Counted from the stretch's first letter, positions 50,085 to 59,179 are shown. The stretch: DNA of 64,000 nucleotides from Burkholderia contaminans (GCF_029633825.1 NZ_CP090641.1:3100001-3164000), one strand, 5' to 3'. Notes: generated by a model not told the origin, from the letters alone. Translations and numbers: made by a program.

Positions 50085-51296
50085 GTGCTGATCTGGAAAA
50101 CCGCGTTGTCGCTCAACTGGCGGACGAGCCTCGTGTCGCCGGCCAGCGCACCGGTCGCGGCGGCGAACGTCGGGCGGCTGGTGCTGACCGGCGCAACCGG
50201 CTTCATCGGCAGTACCGTACTGACGGCGCTCGTCAATGCGGGGCTGCTCGACCGCATCGTCTGTGTCGTGCGCGCGCAGGATCGCGGCCACGCCGTCGCG
50301 CGGCTGCGCGAAGCGGCGCTGCGCGCGGGGCTGGCGCCGTACTGGGCATCGCGCCTGACCGATGCGAACGTGATCGTCGGTGCGCTCGGCGACGTGTGGC
50401 AGGGCGCCGACGCGCCGCGCCTCGCCGCCGCGACGCACGTGATTCATTGCGCAGGCCATGCGTCGCCGGCCGACGGCGCGCACCTGCGGGCCGACATCGC
50501 CGATGCGGTGCGCTTCGCCGAACGATTCGCCCGGGCGCCGCGCCTGCAACGCTTCGTGTACGTCGGCACGGCCTATGCGCATGCAGGCCGCGGCGGGATC
50601 GTGCAGGAGCAAGCCGCGGCCGACGCGGCGAACGACGTCGCGCGCGACGACGAAGGCTTGCCGGGTGCGGTGCTCGCGGCGGACTACCTGCATGCGAAGG
50701 CCGAGACCGAGCAGCGGCTGCGGGCGCTCGGGTTGCCGCTCGTCGTGGTGCGGCCGTCGCATGTGGTCGGCCACACGGTGCTCGGCACGCGGCCCGCGCC
50801 GAATTCGTTCTGGATGTTCCGGCTCGCGCATGCCGCGCGCCGCTTCACCGCGCGGCCGATGACGCGCATCGACATCGTGTCGGTGGACGACGTGGCGCGT
50901 GCGACGATGCTGCTGGCCGTCAAGCCGACGCTCGCGCACGACCTGTATCACGTGTCGGCCGGCGACGAGGCGCCGCAGGTCGCGCAGATCGTGCGGGCGA
51001 TGGACGAGGCGGCGGGGATGACGGGCGCGCCGCGCTACGCCGCGTGTGCGCCGGCCGAGTTGCCGCTCGTGGTGCGCGATGTGCTCGGGCGGACCGATCC
51101 GGCACTCGAACGCGTGATCGGCCGGGCACTGCAGCGCTGCGGGGAATTCGCGACGGTCGATCGCGTGTTCGACAACCGCCGCGTGCGCGACGAAATCGAT
51201 TTCGAGCCGTTGCCGTTCATCGATTACGTGGAGGAGTGCATGCGCACGTCGCGTGGCGTGGCCGTGACCGAACTGATGCGCGGCGCGGTGCACTGA
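50085..51296 (+). CDS. extended SDR (thioester-reductase-domain-like) NAD(P)-dependent oxidoreductase
   Basis: 403 residues from GTG 50085, chosen because AGGAG lies 6 nt upstream. The Rossmann motif is L-V-L-T-G-A-T-G-F-I-G-S (about 32-43), with V-I-H-C-A-G-H-A-S in the next strand, and the catalytic Y-L-H-A-K pair near 205. This is the extended SDR layout of thioester reductase / male sterility-type domains (Lys10, fatty acyl reductase-like) rather than sugar epimerases. There is no attached carrier domain. A fatty-acyl or other thioester reduction is possible; the substrate is unknown. It is convergent with hpaR and followed by a good terminator. Confidence 0.82.
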   Translation: MLIWKTALSLNWRTSLVSPASAPVAAANVGRLVLTGATGFIGSTVLTALVNAGLLDRIVCVVRAQDRGHAVARLREAALRAGLAPYWASRLTDANVIVGALGDVWQGADAPRLAAATHVIHCAGHASPADGAHLRADIADAVRFAERFARAPRLQRFVYVGTAYAHAGRGGIVQEQAAADAANDVARDDEGLPGAVLAADYLHAKAETEQRLRALGLPLVVVRPSHVVGHTVLGTRPAPNSFWMFRLAHAARRFTARPMTRIDIVSVDDVARATMLLAVKPTLAHDLYHVSAGDEAPQVAQIVRAMDEAAGMTGAPRYAACAPAELPLVVRDVLGRTDPALERVIGRALQRCGEFATVDRVFDNRRVRDEIDFEPLPFIDYVEECMRTSRGVAVTELMRGAVH

Positions 51297-51311
51297 TCGC
51301 CCGCACTGCAC

Positions 51312-51352
51312 CGGCGCCCGTTCCCGCAGCTGGCAGGAATGGGCGCCGTTTT
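51312..51352 (+). terminator. terminator after the SDR gene
   Basis: CGGCGCCC-G-TTCC and GGAA-T-GGGCGCCG pair over 13 positions with one G-T pair, then TTTTC (51349-51353). It also touches the end of hpaR on the other strand. Confidence 0.8.
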
Positions 51353-51819
51353 CACGTGTTGCCGCCGAGCTCGATGAGCCGGTCGAGCGCGCGATAGATG
51401 TCTTCGAGGCCGTCCTGGCCGAATCGCGATTCGAGCTGCCGGTACTGCTCGTCGATCCGCGGACCGATTTCCGTGACCAGTTTCCTGCTTTGCGGCGTCA
51501 GGCTGACCAACAGCCGGCGCTGATCTTCCTGCGCGCGCGTGCGCGTGATCAGGCCGTCGCGCTCCATCCGTTCCAGCACACCCGTGAGGCTCGGGCTCAG
51601 GATGCAGCAGCGCCGTGCGATCTGTCCCGCCTCGAGCGCCTGCGCCGGTTCGCCGTCGAGCACGCGGATGATCCGCCATTGCTGTTCGGTCAGCGCGAAT
51701 TCCTTGAGAATGGGACGAAACAGACCCATCAGCGTTTCGCGGGCCTCGAGCAGCAGCATGGCCAGGTTGCGGTGGTCGAGCGTACGGTTCATCGGGGAGA
51801 GCAGAGGACGGGGACGCAT
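51352..51819 (-). CDS. hpaR: MarR-family regulator of homoprotocatechuate catabolism
   Basis: 155 residues from ATG 51819, or 146 from ATG 51792; neither has a clear ribosome binding site. The body matches HpaR: L-L-E-A-R-E-T-L-M-x-x-F-R-P-I-L, then L-T-E-Q-Q-W-R-I-I-R-V-L, C-I-L-S-P-S-L-T-G-V-L-E-R-M-E-R-D-G-L-I and D-Q-R-R-L-L-V-S-L-T. HpaR represses the hpa meta-cleavage operon and is released by homoprotocatechuate or hydroxyphenylacetate. Its divergent position beside hpaG1, with a dyad at 51889-51906, fits this. It is convergent with the SDR gene. Confidence 0.9.
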   Translation of the reverse strand: MRPRPLLSPMNRTLDHRNLAMLLLEARETLMGLFRPILKEFALTEQQWRIIRVLDGEPAQALEAGQIARRCCILSPSLTGVLERMERDGLITRTRAQEDQRRLLVSLTPQSRKLVTEIGPRIDEQYRQLESRFGQDGLEDIYRALDRLIELGGNT

Positions 51820-51888
51820 CAATCTTAACAGCCGCGGGTAGTGAATTTCGCCTATCAGGGTAATCGAGGTTGCCAGCGTTCGATTGTT

Positions 51889-51906
51889 TACTTAAGATAT
51901 TAACTA
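51889..51906. promoter_or_regulatory. candidate HpaR operator
   Basis: TACTTAA-GATA-TTAACTA, with 6 of 7 positions symmetric, lies in the 125-bp divergent region 39 bp before hpaG1. It is AT-rich against a GC-rich background. Confidence 0.6.
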
Positions 51907-51944
51907 TTGACGATGCGCCGCGACGCGCGGCAGGGGAATGACGC

Positions 51945-52634
51945 ATGGAGCTGTCTTGCACGACCGCCGCGGCGCCGCCGTTGCCGGTCGCCATCGGCAC
52001 CGTCTACGGTGCGCTGCTCAACGAGCGCGCGGCGCTCGACGCGCTCGGCGATGCCGTGAACGCACCGCCTTACGGCCGCCCGCCGCAGGCGCCGATCCTG
52101 TACATCAAGCCCGCCAACACGCACGCGAGCGACGGCGCGGCCGTCGTCGTGCCGGCCGGCGTCGACGCGCTGGAGATCGGCGCGTCGGTGGCCGTCGTGT
52201 TCGCCCGCCGCGCGACGCGCGTACCGGCCGAACGGGCGCTCGACCATGTGCACGGCTTCACGCTCGCAAGCGATGTGTCGGTACCGCATCCCGACTACTA
52301 CCGCCCGGCCGTGCGCTTCAAGTGCCGCGACGGTTTCTGCCCGTTGGGCCCGGCCATCGTGCCGGTTGCCGCGCTCGACGACGTCGACGCGATCGGCCTG
52401 ACCGTGCGGATCGACGGCGAGGTGGCCGTGTCCGCTTCGACGGCCACGCTGATTCGCCCGGTGCGCGAGCTGATCGCCGACGTGACGGCCTTCATGTCGT
52501 TCGACGCGGGCGATGTCCTGCTGCTCGGCGTTGCCGGCGGCGCGCCGCGCGCCCGCGCGGGCAGCACGATCGAGATCGCCGCGGCGGGCATCGGCACGCT
52601 GCGGCACACGCTGATGGCGGAGGAGGCACGATGA
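51945..52634 (+). CDS. hpaG1: HpaG1, N-terminal half of the bifunctional isomerase/decarboxylase
   Basis: 229 residues of the fumarylacetoacetate hydrolase fold. L-Y-I-K-P-A-N-T (about 51-58) and G-A-S-V-A-V-V-F-A-R are in the usual places. With HpaG2 it isomerises 2-hydroxyhepta-2,4-diene-1,7-dioate and decarboxylates 5-oxopent-3-ene-1,2,5-tricarboxylate. In E. coli the two halves form one protein (HpaG); here they are separate genes that overlap by ATGA (52631). The metal-binding E-x-E is replaced by L-E-I-G-A-S in this half; the paired half keeps it. First gene of the catabolic operon. Confidence 0.9.
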   Translation: MELSCTTAAAPPLPVAIGTVYGALLNERAALDALGDAVNAPPYGRPPQAPILYIKPANTHASDGAAVVVPAGVDALEIGASVAVVFARRATRVPAERALDHVHGFTLASDVSVPHPDYYRPAVRFKCRDGFCPLGPAIVPVAALDDVDAIGLTVRIDGEVAVSASTATLIRPVRELIADVTAFMSFDAGDVLLLGVAGGAPRARAGSTIEIAAAGIGTLRHTLMAEEAR

Positions 52635-53395
52635 AGACGGCGCGCGTGATCTACAACGGCGCATTGCATGCGGCCGAACCGGCCGGCGACGGTGCGATCC
52701 GCCTCGATACGGGGCGCGTCGTCGCGGAAGAGGGCGTCGAATGGCTGCCGCCCGTCGCGCCGCGCACGACGTTCGCGCTCGGGCTCAACTACGCCGACCA
52801 CGCGAAGGAACTCGCGTTCAAGGCACCGAGCGAGCCGCTGATCTTCCTGAAGGGGCCGAACACGTTCATCGGCCACCGGTCGCGCACGGTGCGCCCGGCG
52901 GATGCCACCCACATGCATTACGAGTGCGAGCTGGCCGTCGTGATCGGCCGGCCCGCGCGCAACGTGAGCCGCGCGCAGGCGCTCGACTACGTGGCCGGCT
53001 ATACGGTCGCGAACGACTACGCGATCCGCGACTATCTCGAGAACTACTACCGCCCGAACCTGCGCGTGAAGAACCGCGACACCTGCACGCCGCTCGGGCC
53101 GTGGTTCGTGAGCCGCGACGAGATCGGCGATGCGGGCGACCTGACACTGCGCACGACGGTGAACGGCCAGGAGACGCAGCGCGGCAGCACGCGCGACATG
53201 ATCTTCGACGTGCCGGCGTTGATCGAACACATCAGCGGCTTCATGACGCTCTCGCCGGGCGACCTGATCCTGACCGGCACGCCCGAGGGGCTGGCGGACA
53301 CGAAGCCGGGCGACGAGGTCGTGACCGAGATCGAAGGGATTGGCCGGCTCGTGAACACGATCGTCGGCGAAGCAGACTACTATCGCGCCGGCTGA
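52631..53395 (+). CDS. hpaG2: HpaG2, C-terminal half of the bifunctional isomerase/decarboxylase
   Basis: 254 residues, fumarylacetoacetate hydrolase fold. F-A-L-G-L-N-Y-A-D-H-A-K-E, then F-L-K-G-P-N-T-F-I-G-H and M-H-Y-E-C-E-L-A-V-V-I-G (the E-x-E metal ligands), and L-T-G-T-P-E-G at the C-terminus. ATG 52631 overlaps the hpaG1 stop. It acts with HpaG1 in the lower meta-cleavage route. HpaE starts 22 bp downstream. Confidence 0.93.
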   Translation: MKTARVIYNGALHAAEPAGDGAIRLDTGRVVAEEGVEWLPPVAPRTTFALGLNYADHAKELAFKAPSEPLIFLKGPNTFIGHRSRTVRPADATHMHYECELAVVIGRPARNVSRAQALDYVAGYTVANDYAIRDYLENYYRPNLRVKNRDTCTPLGPWFVSRDEIGDAGDLTLRTTVNGQETQRGSTRDMIFDVPALIEHISGFMTLSPGDLILTGTPEGLADTKPGDEVVTEIEGIGRLVNTIVGEADYYRAG

Positions 53396-53417
53396 GCCCG
53401 TCGCCCAAGGAGAGAGC

Positions 53418-54881
53418 ATGACCATCAAGCACTGGATCGACGGCCGGGAAGTCGAGAGCCGCGAGAGGTTCACGACGCTGAATCCCGCGACGGGCGAAGT
53501 CATCACCGACGTCGCATCGGGCGGCGAGGCCGAAGTCGATGCGGCCGTGCGCGCCGCGAAGGAAGCGTTCCCGAAATGGGCGGGCACGCCCGCCAAGGAG
53601 CGCGCGAAGCTGATGCGCAAGCTCGGCGAGCTGATCGAGAAGAACGTGCCGATGCTCGCGGCGCTGGAGACGCAGGACACCGGTCTGCCGATCGCGCAGA
53701 CGAGCAAGCAGCTGATTCCGCGCGCGTCCGAGAACTTCAACTTCTTCGCGGAAGTGTGCGTGCAGATGAACGGCCGCACCTATCCGGTCGACGACCAGAT
53801 GCTGAACTACACGCTGTACCAGCCGGTTGGCGTGTGTGCGCTGGTGTCGCCGTGGAACGTGCCGTTCATGACCGCGACCTGGAAGACGGCGCCGTGTCTC
53901 GCGCTCGGCAACACGGCCGTGCTGAAGATGTCGGAACTGTCGCCGCTGACGGCCGACCAGCTCGGCCGCCTCGCGCTCGAAGCCGGCATTCCGCCGGGCG
54001 TGCTCAACGTGGTGCAGGGCTATGGCGCGACGGCCGGCGATGCCCTCGTGCGCCATCCGGACGTGCGTGCGGTGTCGTTCACGGGCGGCACGGTGACCGG
54101 CAAGCGGATCATGGAGCGTGCCGGTCTCAAGAAGTATTCGATGGAGCTTGGCGGCAAGTCGCCGGTGCTGATCTTCGACGATGCCGATTTCGACCGCGCG
54201 CTCGATGCGTCGCTGTTCACGATTTTCTCGATCAACGGCGAACGCTGCACGGCCGGCTCGCGGATCTTCGTGCAGCGCACGATCTACGACCGTTTCGTGC
54301 AGGAATTCGCGCGCCGCGCGAACAATCTGGTGGTCGGCGATCCGTCCGATCCGGCCACGAACCTCGGCGCGATGATCACGCGCCAGCACTGGGAGAAGGT
54401 GACGGGCTATATCCGCATCGGCGAGCAGGAAGGCGCGCGCGTGGTCGCGGGCGGCGCGGACAAGCCGGCGGGCCTGCCCGACCATCTGCGCAACGGCAAC
54501 TTCGTGCGGCCGACCGTGCTGGCCGACGTCGACAACCGGATGCGCGTCGCGCAGGAAGAGATCTTCGGGCCGGTCGCGTGCCTGATTCCGTTCGAAGACG
54601 AGGAAGAAGGGCTGCGGCTCGCGAACGACACGTCGTACGGGCTGGCTTCGTACATCTGGACGCAGGATGTCGGCAAGGTGCATCGTCTCGCGCGCGGCAT
54701 CGAGGCCGGGATGGTGTTCGTGAACAGCCAGAACGTGCGCGACCTGCGCCAGCCGTTCGGCGGCGTGAAGGAATCGGGTACCGGGCGCGAGGGCGGCGAG
54801 TACAGTTTCGAGGTGTTCGCGGAGATCAAGAACGTGTGCATCTCGATGGGTTCGCACCACATTCCGCGCTGGGGCGTGTGA
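53418..54881 (+). CDS. hpaE: 5-carboxymethyl-2-hydroxymuconate semialdehyde dehydrogenase
   Basis: 487 residues, standard length, starts behind AAGGAGAG. Aldehyde dehydrogenase signatures: P-W-N-V-P-F-M (NAD site), M-E-L-G-G-K-S with the catalytic Glu, and I-N-G-E-R-C-T-A-G with the catalytic Cys. It oxidises the ring-opening product of HpaD with NAD to 5-carboxymethyl-2-hydroxymuconate. It would be expected next to hpaD, and is, but a repeat pair (54935-55027) separates the two. Confidence 0.95.
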   Translation: MTIKHWIDGREVESRERFTTLNPATGEVITDVASGGEAEVDAAVRAAKEAFPKWAGTPAKERAKLMRKLGELIEKNVPMLAALETQDTGLPIAQTSKQLIPRASENFNFFAEVCVQMNGRTYPVDDQMLNYTLYQPVGVCALVSPWNVPFMTATWKTAPCLALGNTAVLKMSELSPLTADQLGRLALEAGIPPGVLNVVQGYGATAGDALVRHPDVRAVSFTGGTVTGKRIMERAGLKKYSMELGGKSPVLIFDDADFDRALDASLFTIFSINGERCTAGSRIFVQRTIYDRFVQEFARRANNLVVGDPSDPATNLGAMITRQHWEKVTGYIRIGEQEGARVVAGGADKPAGLPDHLRNGNFVRPTVLADVDNRMRVAQEEIFGPVACLIPFEDEEEGLRLANDTSYGLASYIWTQDVGKVHRLARGIEAGMVFVNSQNVRDLRQPFGGVKESGTGREGGEYSFEVFAEIKNVCISMGSHHIPRWGV

Positions 54882-54934
54882 CGGGCGCGGGGCGTCCGGC
54901 AGCGCGAATGATTCTTTGGCCGGCACGCCGGCCG

Positions 54935-55027
54935 AGCATGGGGTTGGAGTAAGCGCTAAAGCGCTAACTCCAACCGACCGCGAAGCATGGGGTTGGAGTA
55001 AGCGCTAAAGCGCTAACTCCAACCGAC
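54935..55027. repeat. tandem 44-bp palindromic repeat between hpaE and hpaD
   Basis: Two identical 44-bp units (54935-54978 and 54984-55027), 49 bp apart. Each holds a hairpin with 16-nt arms (GGTTGGAGTAAGCGCT at 54942-54957 and 54991-55006, one mismatch to its partner) and a 2-nt loop. The second unit ends 15 bp before the hpaD start. Form and spacing suggest a REP-like element. Confidence 0.85.
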
Positions 55028-55041
55028 AGGAGACTTGAACG

Positions 55042-55890
55042 ATGGGCAAACTGTCCCTCGCCGCGAAGATCACGCACGTGCCGTCGATGTACCTGTCGGA
55101 ATTGCCCGGCAGGCATCACGGCTGCCGCGAAGCGGCGATCCGCGGCCATCGACTGATCGGCGAGCGCTGCCGCGCGCTCGGCGTCGACACGATCGTCGTG
55201 TCGGACGTGCACTGGCTCGTCAACGCCGGCTATCACGTGAACTGCAATGCGCAATTCTCGGGCACGTATACGAGCAACGAGCTGCCGCATTTCATCCGCG
55301 ACATGCAGTACGCCTATCCGGGCAACCCGGCGCTCGGCCGGCTGATCGCCGAGACGGCCACCGAGCGCGGGATCGCGACCCGCGCGCACGAGATCGACAG
55401 CCTCGAACTCGAATACGGCACGCTCGTGCCGATGCGCTACATGAACGCCGACCAGCACTTCAAGGTCGTGTCGATCGCCGGCTGGTGCATGTGGCATCAG
55501 CTCGACGAAAGCCGGCGCTTCGGCGAGGCGCTGCTCGAAGCGATCGAGAAGAGCGATTCGAACGTCGCGTTTCTCGCGAGCGGTTCGTTGTCGCATCGTT
55601 TCAACGACAACGGCAGCCCCGAGGAATCGATTCACGAGATCAGCCGCGAATTCTTCCGGCAGGTCGACCTGCGCGTGGTCGAGCTGTGGAAGCAGGGCGA
55701 TTTCAAGACCTTCTGCGCGATGCTGCCCGAGTACAACACGCATTGCCACGGCGAAGGCGGGATGCACGACACGGCGATGCTGCTCGGCTTGCTCGGCTGG
55801 GATCGCTACGACAAGCCTGTCGAGATCGTCACCGACTACTTTGCAAGTTCGGGCACCGGGCAGATCAATGCGATCTTTCCGTTGTCCTGA
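55042..55890 (+). CDS. hpaD: 3,4-dihydroxyphenylacetate 2,3-dioxygenase
   Basis: 282 residues. It belongs to the LigB-type extradiol dioxygenase family: H-V-P-S-M near the N-terminus (metal ligand His12), V-S-D-V-H-W-L-V-N (about 53-61) and [10 protein letters not shown] (catalytic His). It opens the aromatic ring of homoprotocatechuate between carbons 2 and 3 with O2 and Fe(II). AGGAG lies 9 nt before ATG. The preceding repeat pair may make this gene's mRNA level differ from hpaE. Confidence 0.95.
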   Translation: MGKLSLAAKITHVPSMYLSELPGRHHGCREAAIRGHRLIGERCRALGVDTIVVSDVHWLVNAGYHVNCNAQFSGTYTSNELPHFIRDMQYAYPGNPALGRLIAETATERGIATRAHEIDSLELEYGTLVPMRYMNADQHFKVVSIAGWCMWHQLDESRRFGEALLEAIEKSDSNVAFLASGSLSHRFNDNGSPEESIHEISREFFRQVDLRVVELWKQGDFKTFCAMLPEYNTHCHGEGGMHDTAMLLGLLGWDRYDKPVEIVTDYFASSGTGQINAIFPLS

Positions 55891-55923
55891 ACGCTGCGCC
55901 ACGCCTTCGACAGGAGACCAGCC

Positions 55924-56316
55924 ATGCCCCATATCGTCGTCGAGTACACCGCGAACATTCGCGACGACGCGCGCATTCCCGCGCTGCTGCGCACGATCAA
56001 TGCCACGCTGATCGCGCAGGGCGGCGTGTTCCCGACGGGCGGCATCCGCTCGCGCGCGATCGAGCTGCAGGACTATTGCGTGGCCGACGGCACGGAGGAC
56101 GACGCGTTCGTCCACGTGACGCTCAAGATCGGCTCGGGCCGTACCGACGAGCAGAAAAAGGCCGCGTGCGACGCACTGTTCGACGCAATCAAGGCGCATT
56201 TCGCGGCACTTTATGCGAAACGCTACCTGGCGCTGTCGATGGAACTGACCGAGTTCAGCGAAAGCGGCTCGTACAAGCACAACAACATCCATGCCCGCTA
56301 CAAGCGGGCAGGCTGA
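55924..56316 (+). CDS. hpaF: 5-carboxymethyl-2-hydroxymuconate isomerase
   Basis: 130 residues of the tautomerase/MIF fold with the catalytic Pro2 after Met (M-P-H-I-V-V-E-Y), GGAG 8 nt upstream, and M-E-L-T-E-F-S near the C-terminus. It isomerises 5-carboxymethyl-2-hydroxymuconate to 5-oxopent-3-ene-1,2,5-tricarboxylate, the substrate of HpaG. It sits between hpaD and hpaH. Confidence 0.93.
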   Translation: MPHIVVEYTANIRDDARIPALLRTINATLIAQGGVFPTGGIRSRAIELQDYCVADGTEDDAFVHVTLKIGSGRTDEQKKAACDALFDAIKAHFAALYAKRYLALSMELTEFSESGSYKHNNIHARYKRAG

Positions 56317-56336
56317 ACCCCATTCCCGATCCGACC

Positions 56337-57140
56337 ATGCTCGAACCCGCCATCATCGACCAGCTTGCGCGGCGTCTGCACGACGCCGAGCGCGAGCGCA
56401 CGCAGATCCGCCAGATCTCGCTCGACCACCCCGACATCACGATCGACGACGCGTATGCGATCCAGCGCACGTGGGTCGCCCTCAAGCTCGCGGAAGGCCG
56501 CACGCTGAAGGGCCACAAGATCGGCCTGACGTCGAAGGCGATGCAGAACACGTCGCAGATCGACGAGCCCGACTACGGCGCACTGCTCGACGACATGTTC
56601 TTCGCCGACGGCGGCACGATTCCCACCGGCCGCTTCATCGTGCCGCGCGTCGAGGTTGAGCTCGCGTTCGTGCTCGGCAAGCGGTTGACCGGCCCGGACT
56701 GCACGATCTTCGACGTGTACGACGCGGTCGACTACGTGGTGCCGGCGCTCGAGATCATCGACGCGCGCAGCCAGTCGATCGACCCCGACACGAAACGGCC
56801 GCGCAAGGTGTTCGACACGATCGCCGACAATGCGGCGAACGCGGGCGTCGTGATCGGCGGGCGGCCCGTGAAGCCGCAGGACGTCGACCTGCGCTGGGTC
56901 GCGGCGATCATGTCGCGCAACGGCGTGGTCGAGGAAACGGGCGTCGCGGCCGGTGTGTTGAACCATCCGGCGAACGGCGTCGCGTGGCTCGCGAACCGGC
57001 TGGCGCGCTTCGATGTCGCACTGGAGCCCGGGCAGATCGTGCTCGGCGGCTCGTTCACGCGGCCGTGCGCGGCACGCCCGGGCGATACGTTCAGCGTCGA
57101 CTACGGCCCGCTCGGGACGATCCAGTGCTACTTCGAATGA
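56337..57140 (+). CDS. hpaH: 2-oxo-hept-4-ene-1,7-dioate hydratase
   Basis: 267 residues. It has the hydratase motif [12 protein letters not shown] (about 60-71), [10 protein letters not shown] (metal-binding E-x-E) and G-A/S-x-T-R-P near the C-terminus (G-G-S-F-T-R-P). It adds water to 2-oxohept-4-ene-1,7-dioate, giving the HpaI substrate. ATG 56337 lies 20 bp after hpaF; the ribosome binding site is weak, so reinitiation from hpaF is likely. Confidence 0.94.
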   Translation: MLEPAIIDQLARRLHDAERERTQIRQISLDHPDITIDDAYAIQRTWVALKLAEGRTLKGHKIGLTSKAMQNTSQIDEPDYGALLDDMFFADGGTIPTGRFIVPRVEVELAFVLGKRLTGPDCTIFDVYDAVDYVVPALEIIDARSQSIDPDTKRPRKVFDTIADNAANAGVVIGGRPVKPQDVDLRWVAAIMSRNGVVEETGVAAGVLNHPANGVAWLANRLARFDVALEPGQIVLGGSFTRPCAARPGDTFSVDYGPLGTIQCYFE

Positions 57141-57152
57141 GGTAAGCGAACG

Positions 57153-57959
57153 ATGCAGATTCCTTCGAATGTCTTCAAGACCGCGCTCGCGCGTGGCGAC
57201 GCGCAGGTCGGGCTGTGGCTCGGGCTCGCGAATCCGTACAGCGCAGAGGTGGTCGCGGGCGCCGGTTTCGACTGGCTGCTGATCGACGGCGAGCATGCGC
57301 CGAACACGGTGCCGACGATCCTCGCGCAACTGCAGGCGATCGCGCCGTATCCGTCGCATCCGGTCGTGCGCGTGCCGTGGAACGATCCGGTGATCGTCAA
57401 GCAGGTGCTCGACCTCGGCGCGCAGACGTTGCTGGTGCCGATGGTGCAGAGCGCCGACGAGGCGCGCGCGGCGGTGGCGGCGACGCGTTATCCGCCGCAT
57501 GGGATTCGTGGCGTGGGCAGTGCGCTCGCGCGTGCGTCGCGGTGGAATCGCGTCGGTGACTACCTGCATCGTGCGAACGACGAAATGGCCGTGCTCGTGC
57601 AGGTCGAGACGCGGGCGGGGCTCGAGGCGATCGATGCGATTGCGCGGGTCGAAGGGGTGGACGGCGTGTTCATCGGGCCGGCGGATCTCGCTGCTGATCT
57701 CGGGCATCTCGGCAATCCGGGGCATCCGGACGTGCAGGCCGCGATCGACGGCGCGATTCGGTCGATCAAGGCGGCCGGCAAGGCGCCGGGCATTCTGAGC
57801 GCAGACGAGGCGGCCGCGCGTCGCTATCTGGAAGCGGGGGCGTTGTTCGTCGCGGTCGGTGTCGATACGACGCTGCTGGCGAGGAGTGCGGAGCGGTTGG
57901 CCGCGCAGTTCAAGGGGAACGGTGGCACGGCCTTGAAGAAGGGCGACGGGACGTATTGA
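57153..57959 (+). CDS. hpaI: 4-hydroxy-2-oxoheptane-1,7-dioate aldolase
   Basis: 268 residues, HpcH/HpaI class II pyruvate aldolase. [23 protein letters not shown] (catalytic His and metal Glu), V-R-V-P-W and [10 protein letters not shown] are all in place. It splits the hydrated product to pyruvate and succinic semialdehyde, ending the pathway. It follows hpaH by 12 bp. No transporter or hpaB/hpaC monooxygenase follows; the operon ends at a hairpin (57972-58003). Confidence 0.95.
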   Translation: MQIPSNVFKTALARGDAQVGLWLGLANPYSAEVVAGAGFDWLLIDGEHAPNTVPTILAQLQAIAPYPSHPVVRVPWNDPVIVKQVLDLGAQTLLVPMVQSADEARAAVAATRYPPHGIRGVGSALARASRWNRVGDYLHRANDEMAVLVQVETRAGLEAIDAIARVEGVDGVFIGPADLAADLGHLGNPGHPDVQAAIDGAIRSIKAAGKAPGILSADEAAARRYLEAGALFVAVGVDTTLLARSAERLAAQFKGNGGTALKKGDGTY

Positions 57960-57971
57960 CCCAATGGCGGC

Positions 57972-58003
57972 GGCTGGCGTTTTCCGTCTACCGGGCGCCA
58001 GCC
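57972..58003. terminator. hairpin between hpaI and the AraC-type gene
   Basis: GGCTGGCG (57972-57979) and CGCCAGCC (57996-58003): perfect 8-bp arms with a 16-nt loop, 12 nt past hpaI and 38 nt from the end of the convergent gene. No long T run follows. Confidence 0.45.
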
Positions 58004-58040
58004 TTCCGCACGACGGTTTCACCTCTGCAGGTCGCCTCGC

Positions 58041-58832
58041 TTATTCTTCTCCACGGCGCCCTGTTTCCATATACCTCCCCGGCGTCGTCCCCAACGCGCG
58101 CCGGAACATGTCGATGAACGCGCTCACGTTGTCGTACCCGAGATCGAGCGCGATCGTCGTCACCGGCACGCCGTCGGCAATGCGCTCCAGGGCGCGCAGC
58201 AGCCTGGCCTGCTGACGCCACTGCGCGAACGTCAGCCCCGTTTCCGCGACGAAGCGGCGGCTCATCGTCCGCGCGCTGATGCCCGCCCATTCGGCCCATT
58301 CCTCCAGCCGCCGGTTGTCCGCGAGGTCCGCGGCAAGTGCATCGGTAATCCTCATCAGCCGCGGGTCCTGCGGCCGTACCAGCCCAAGCGCCTCGACTTC
58401 CGACGACGCAATTTCATCGAGAATCACATCGGCGATCCGCGCCTGCGCGGCATCCAGTGCCGCACCATCCCAACTCGCCGCGCGCTGCACGGCCTCGCGC
58501 AGCAGCGGCGTCGTGCGGATCGCACGCGGCGTATCCGGCAGCGCCGCGCAGCGTGCTTCGGCGACGAACGCCGACCAGCCGGAAATCGGCCCGAACGAGT
58601 GCAGCGAATGCCGGCAATGCGGCGGAATCCAGATCGCGTGGATCGCCGGCACGACCCAGTCCTGGTCGTCGAGACCGATCGTCAGCAGCCCGCTCAGCGC
58701 GCCGACGAGCTGGCCACGCGCATGCGAGTGGGGTGGCGTCACGCGTGGGTCGCGTTGCGACAGGACGGCTGCGACGACGAACGGGCCGTCGTCGGACGTG
58801 ACGAATCGGGCGGGCAGGAGCGGATCGGACAT
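58041..58832 (-). CDS. AraC-family transcriptional regulator
   Basis: 263 residues from ATG 58832. An N-terminal cupin (T-P-P-H-S-H-A-R-G-Q-L, then G-L-L-T-I-G and A-I-W-I-P-P-H-C-R-H) and a C-terminal double HTH (A-G-I-S-A-R-T-M-S-R-R-F and I-A-L-D-L-G-Y-D-N-V-S-A-F-I-D-M-F-R-R-x-L-G-T-T-P-G-R-Y). This is the NimR/YdeC-type subgroup. It is divergent from a small gene and a quinone-oxidoreductase-like gene, its likely targets. There is no sign that it acts on the hpa operon. Confidence 0.9.
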   Translation of the reverse strand: MSDPLLPARFVTSDDGPFVVAAVLSQRDPRVTPPHSHARGQLVGALSGLLTIGLDDQDWVVPAIHAIWIPPHCRHSLHSFGPISGWSAFVAEARCAALPDTPRAIRTTPLLREAVQRAASWDGAALDAAQARIADVILDEIASSEVEALGLVRPQDPRLMRITDALAADLADNRRLEEWAEWAGISARTMSRRFVAETGLTFAQWRQQARLLRALERIADGVPVTTIALDLGYDNVSAFIDMFRRALGTTPGRYMETGRRGEE

Positions 58833-58927
58833 GGCCGGATATCGGTATCGAATGGCTGTTATACCGGAGATCGGCCGGATTCGCATGCCTACACTGCGTC
58901 CATCGATGACAACCGGAGTACGACACG

Positions 58928-59179
58928 ATGCGAGCCGAACAGATGCTTCCCGACCATGCCGACCGGATCGAAACCGACGGAACGACGATCCGCAAGGGGA
59001 CCGTCGGCGCGTTCCTGGTCAATGCGCGGGTGCTGACCGACCCGAACGCCGCGCCCGCCGACCGGGCGCGCGCGGAAGCCGACACGATCGATGCATTGCC
59101 CGCGTTGCGTGCCCTAGGCCTGTTCGACGTGCTGGACGTACGCGATCCCGCGCTGCGTGCATGGCTCGATGCGCGATGA
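58928..59179 (+). CDS. small hypothetical protein, 83 residues
   Basis: ATG 58928 with GGAG 9 nt upstream. The sequence is acidic and Ala/Asp-rich, with T-V-G-A-F-L-V-N-A-R-V-L in the middle and R-A-L-G-L-F-D-V-L-D-V-R-D near the end. No signal, membrane helix or known motif. It shares a strand with the oxidoreductase gene 46 bp downstream and faces the AraC-type regulator, so it is probably co-regulated with both. Confidence 0.65.
   Translation: MRAEQMLPDHADRIETDGTTIRKGTVGAFLVNARVLTDPNAAPADRARAEADTIDALPALRALGLFDVLDVRDPALRAWLDAR

Noticed and set aside
53241..54926. 561-codon open frame on the minus strand opposite hpaE
   Set aside because: hpaE is complete with active-site motifs; the opposite frame is compositional shadow.
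54935..55027. Reading the repeated palindrome as a CRISPR fragment
   Set aside because: Only two units with a 5-bp spacer, each a near-perfect palindrome; no spacers of CRISPR length and no cas genes.
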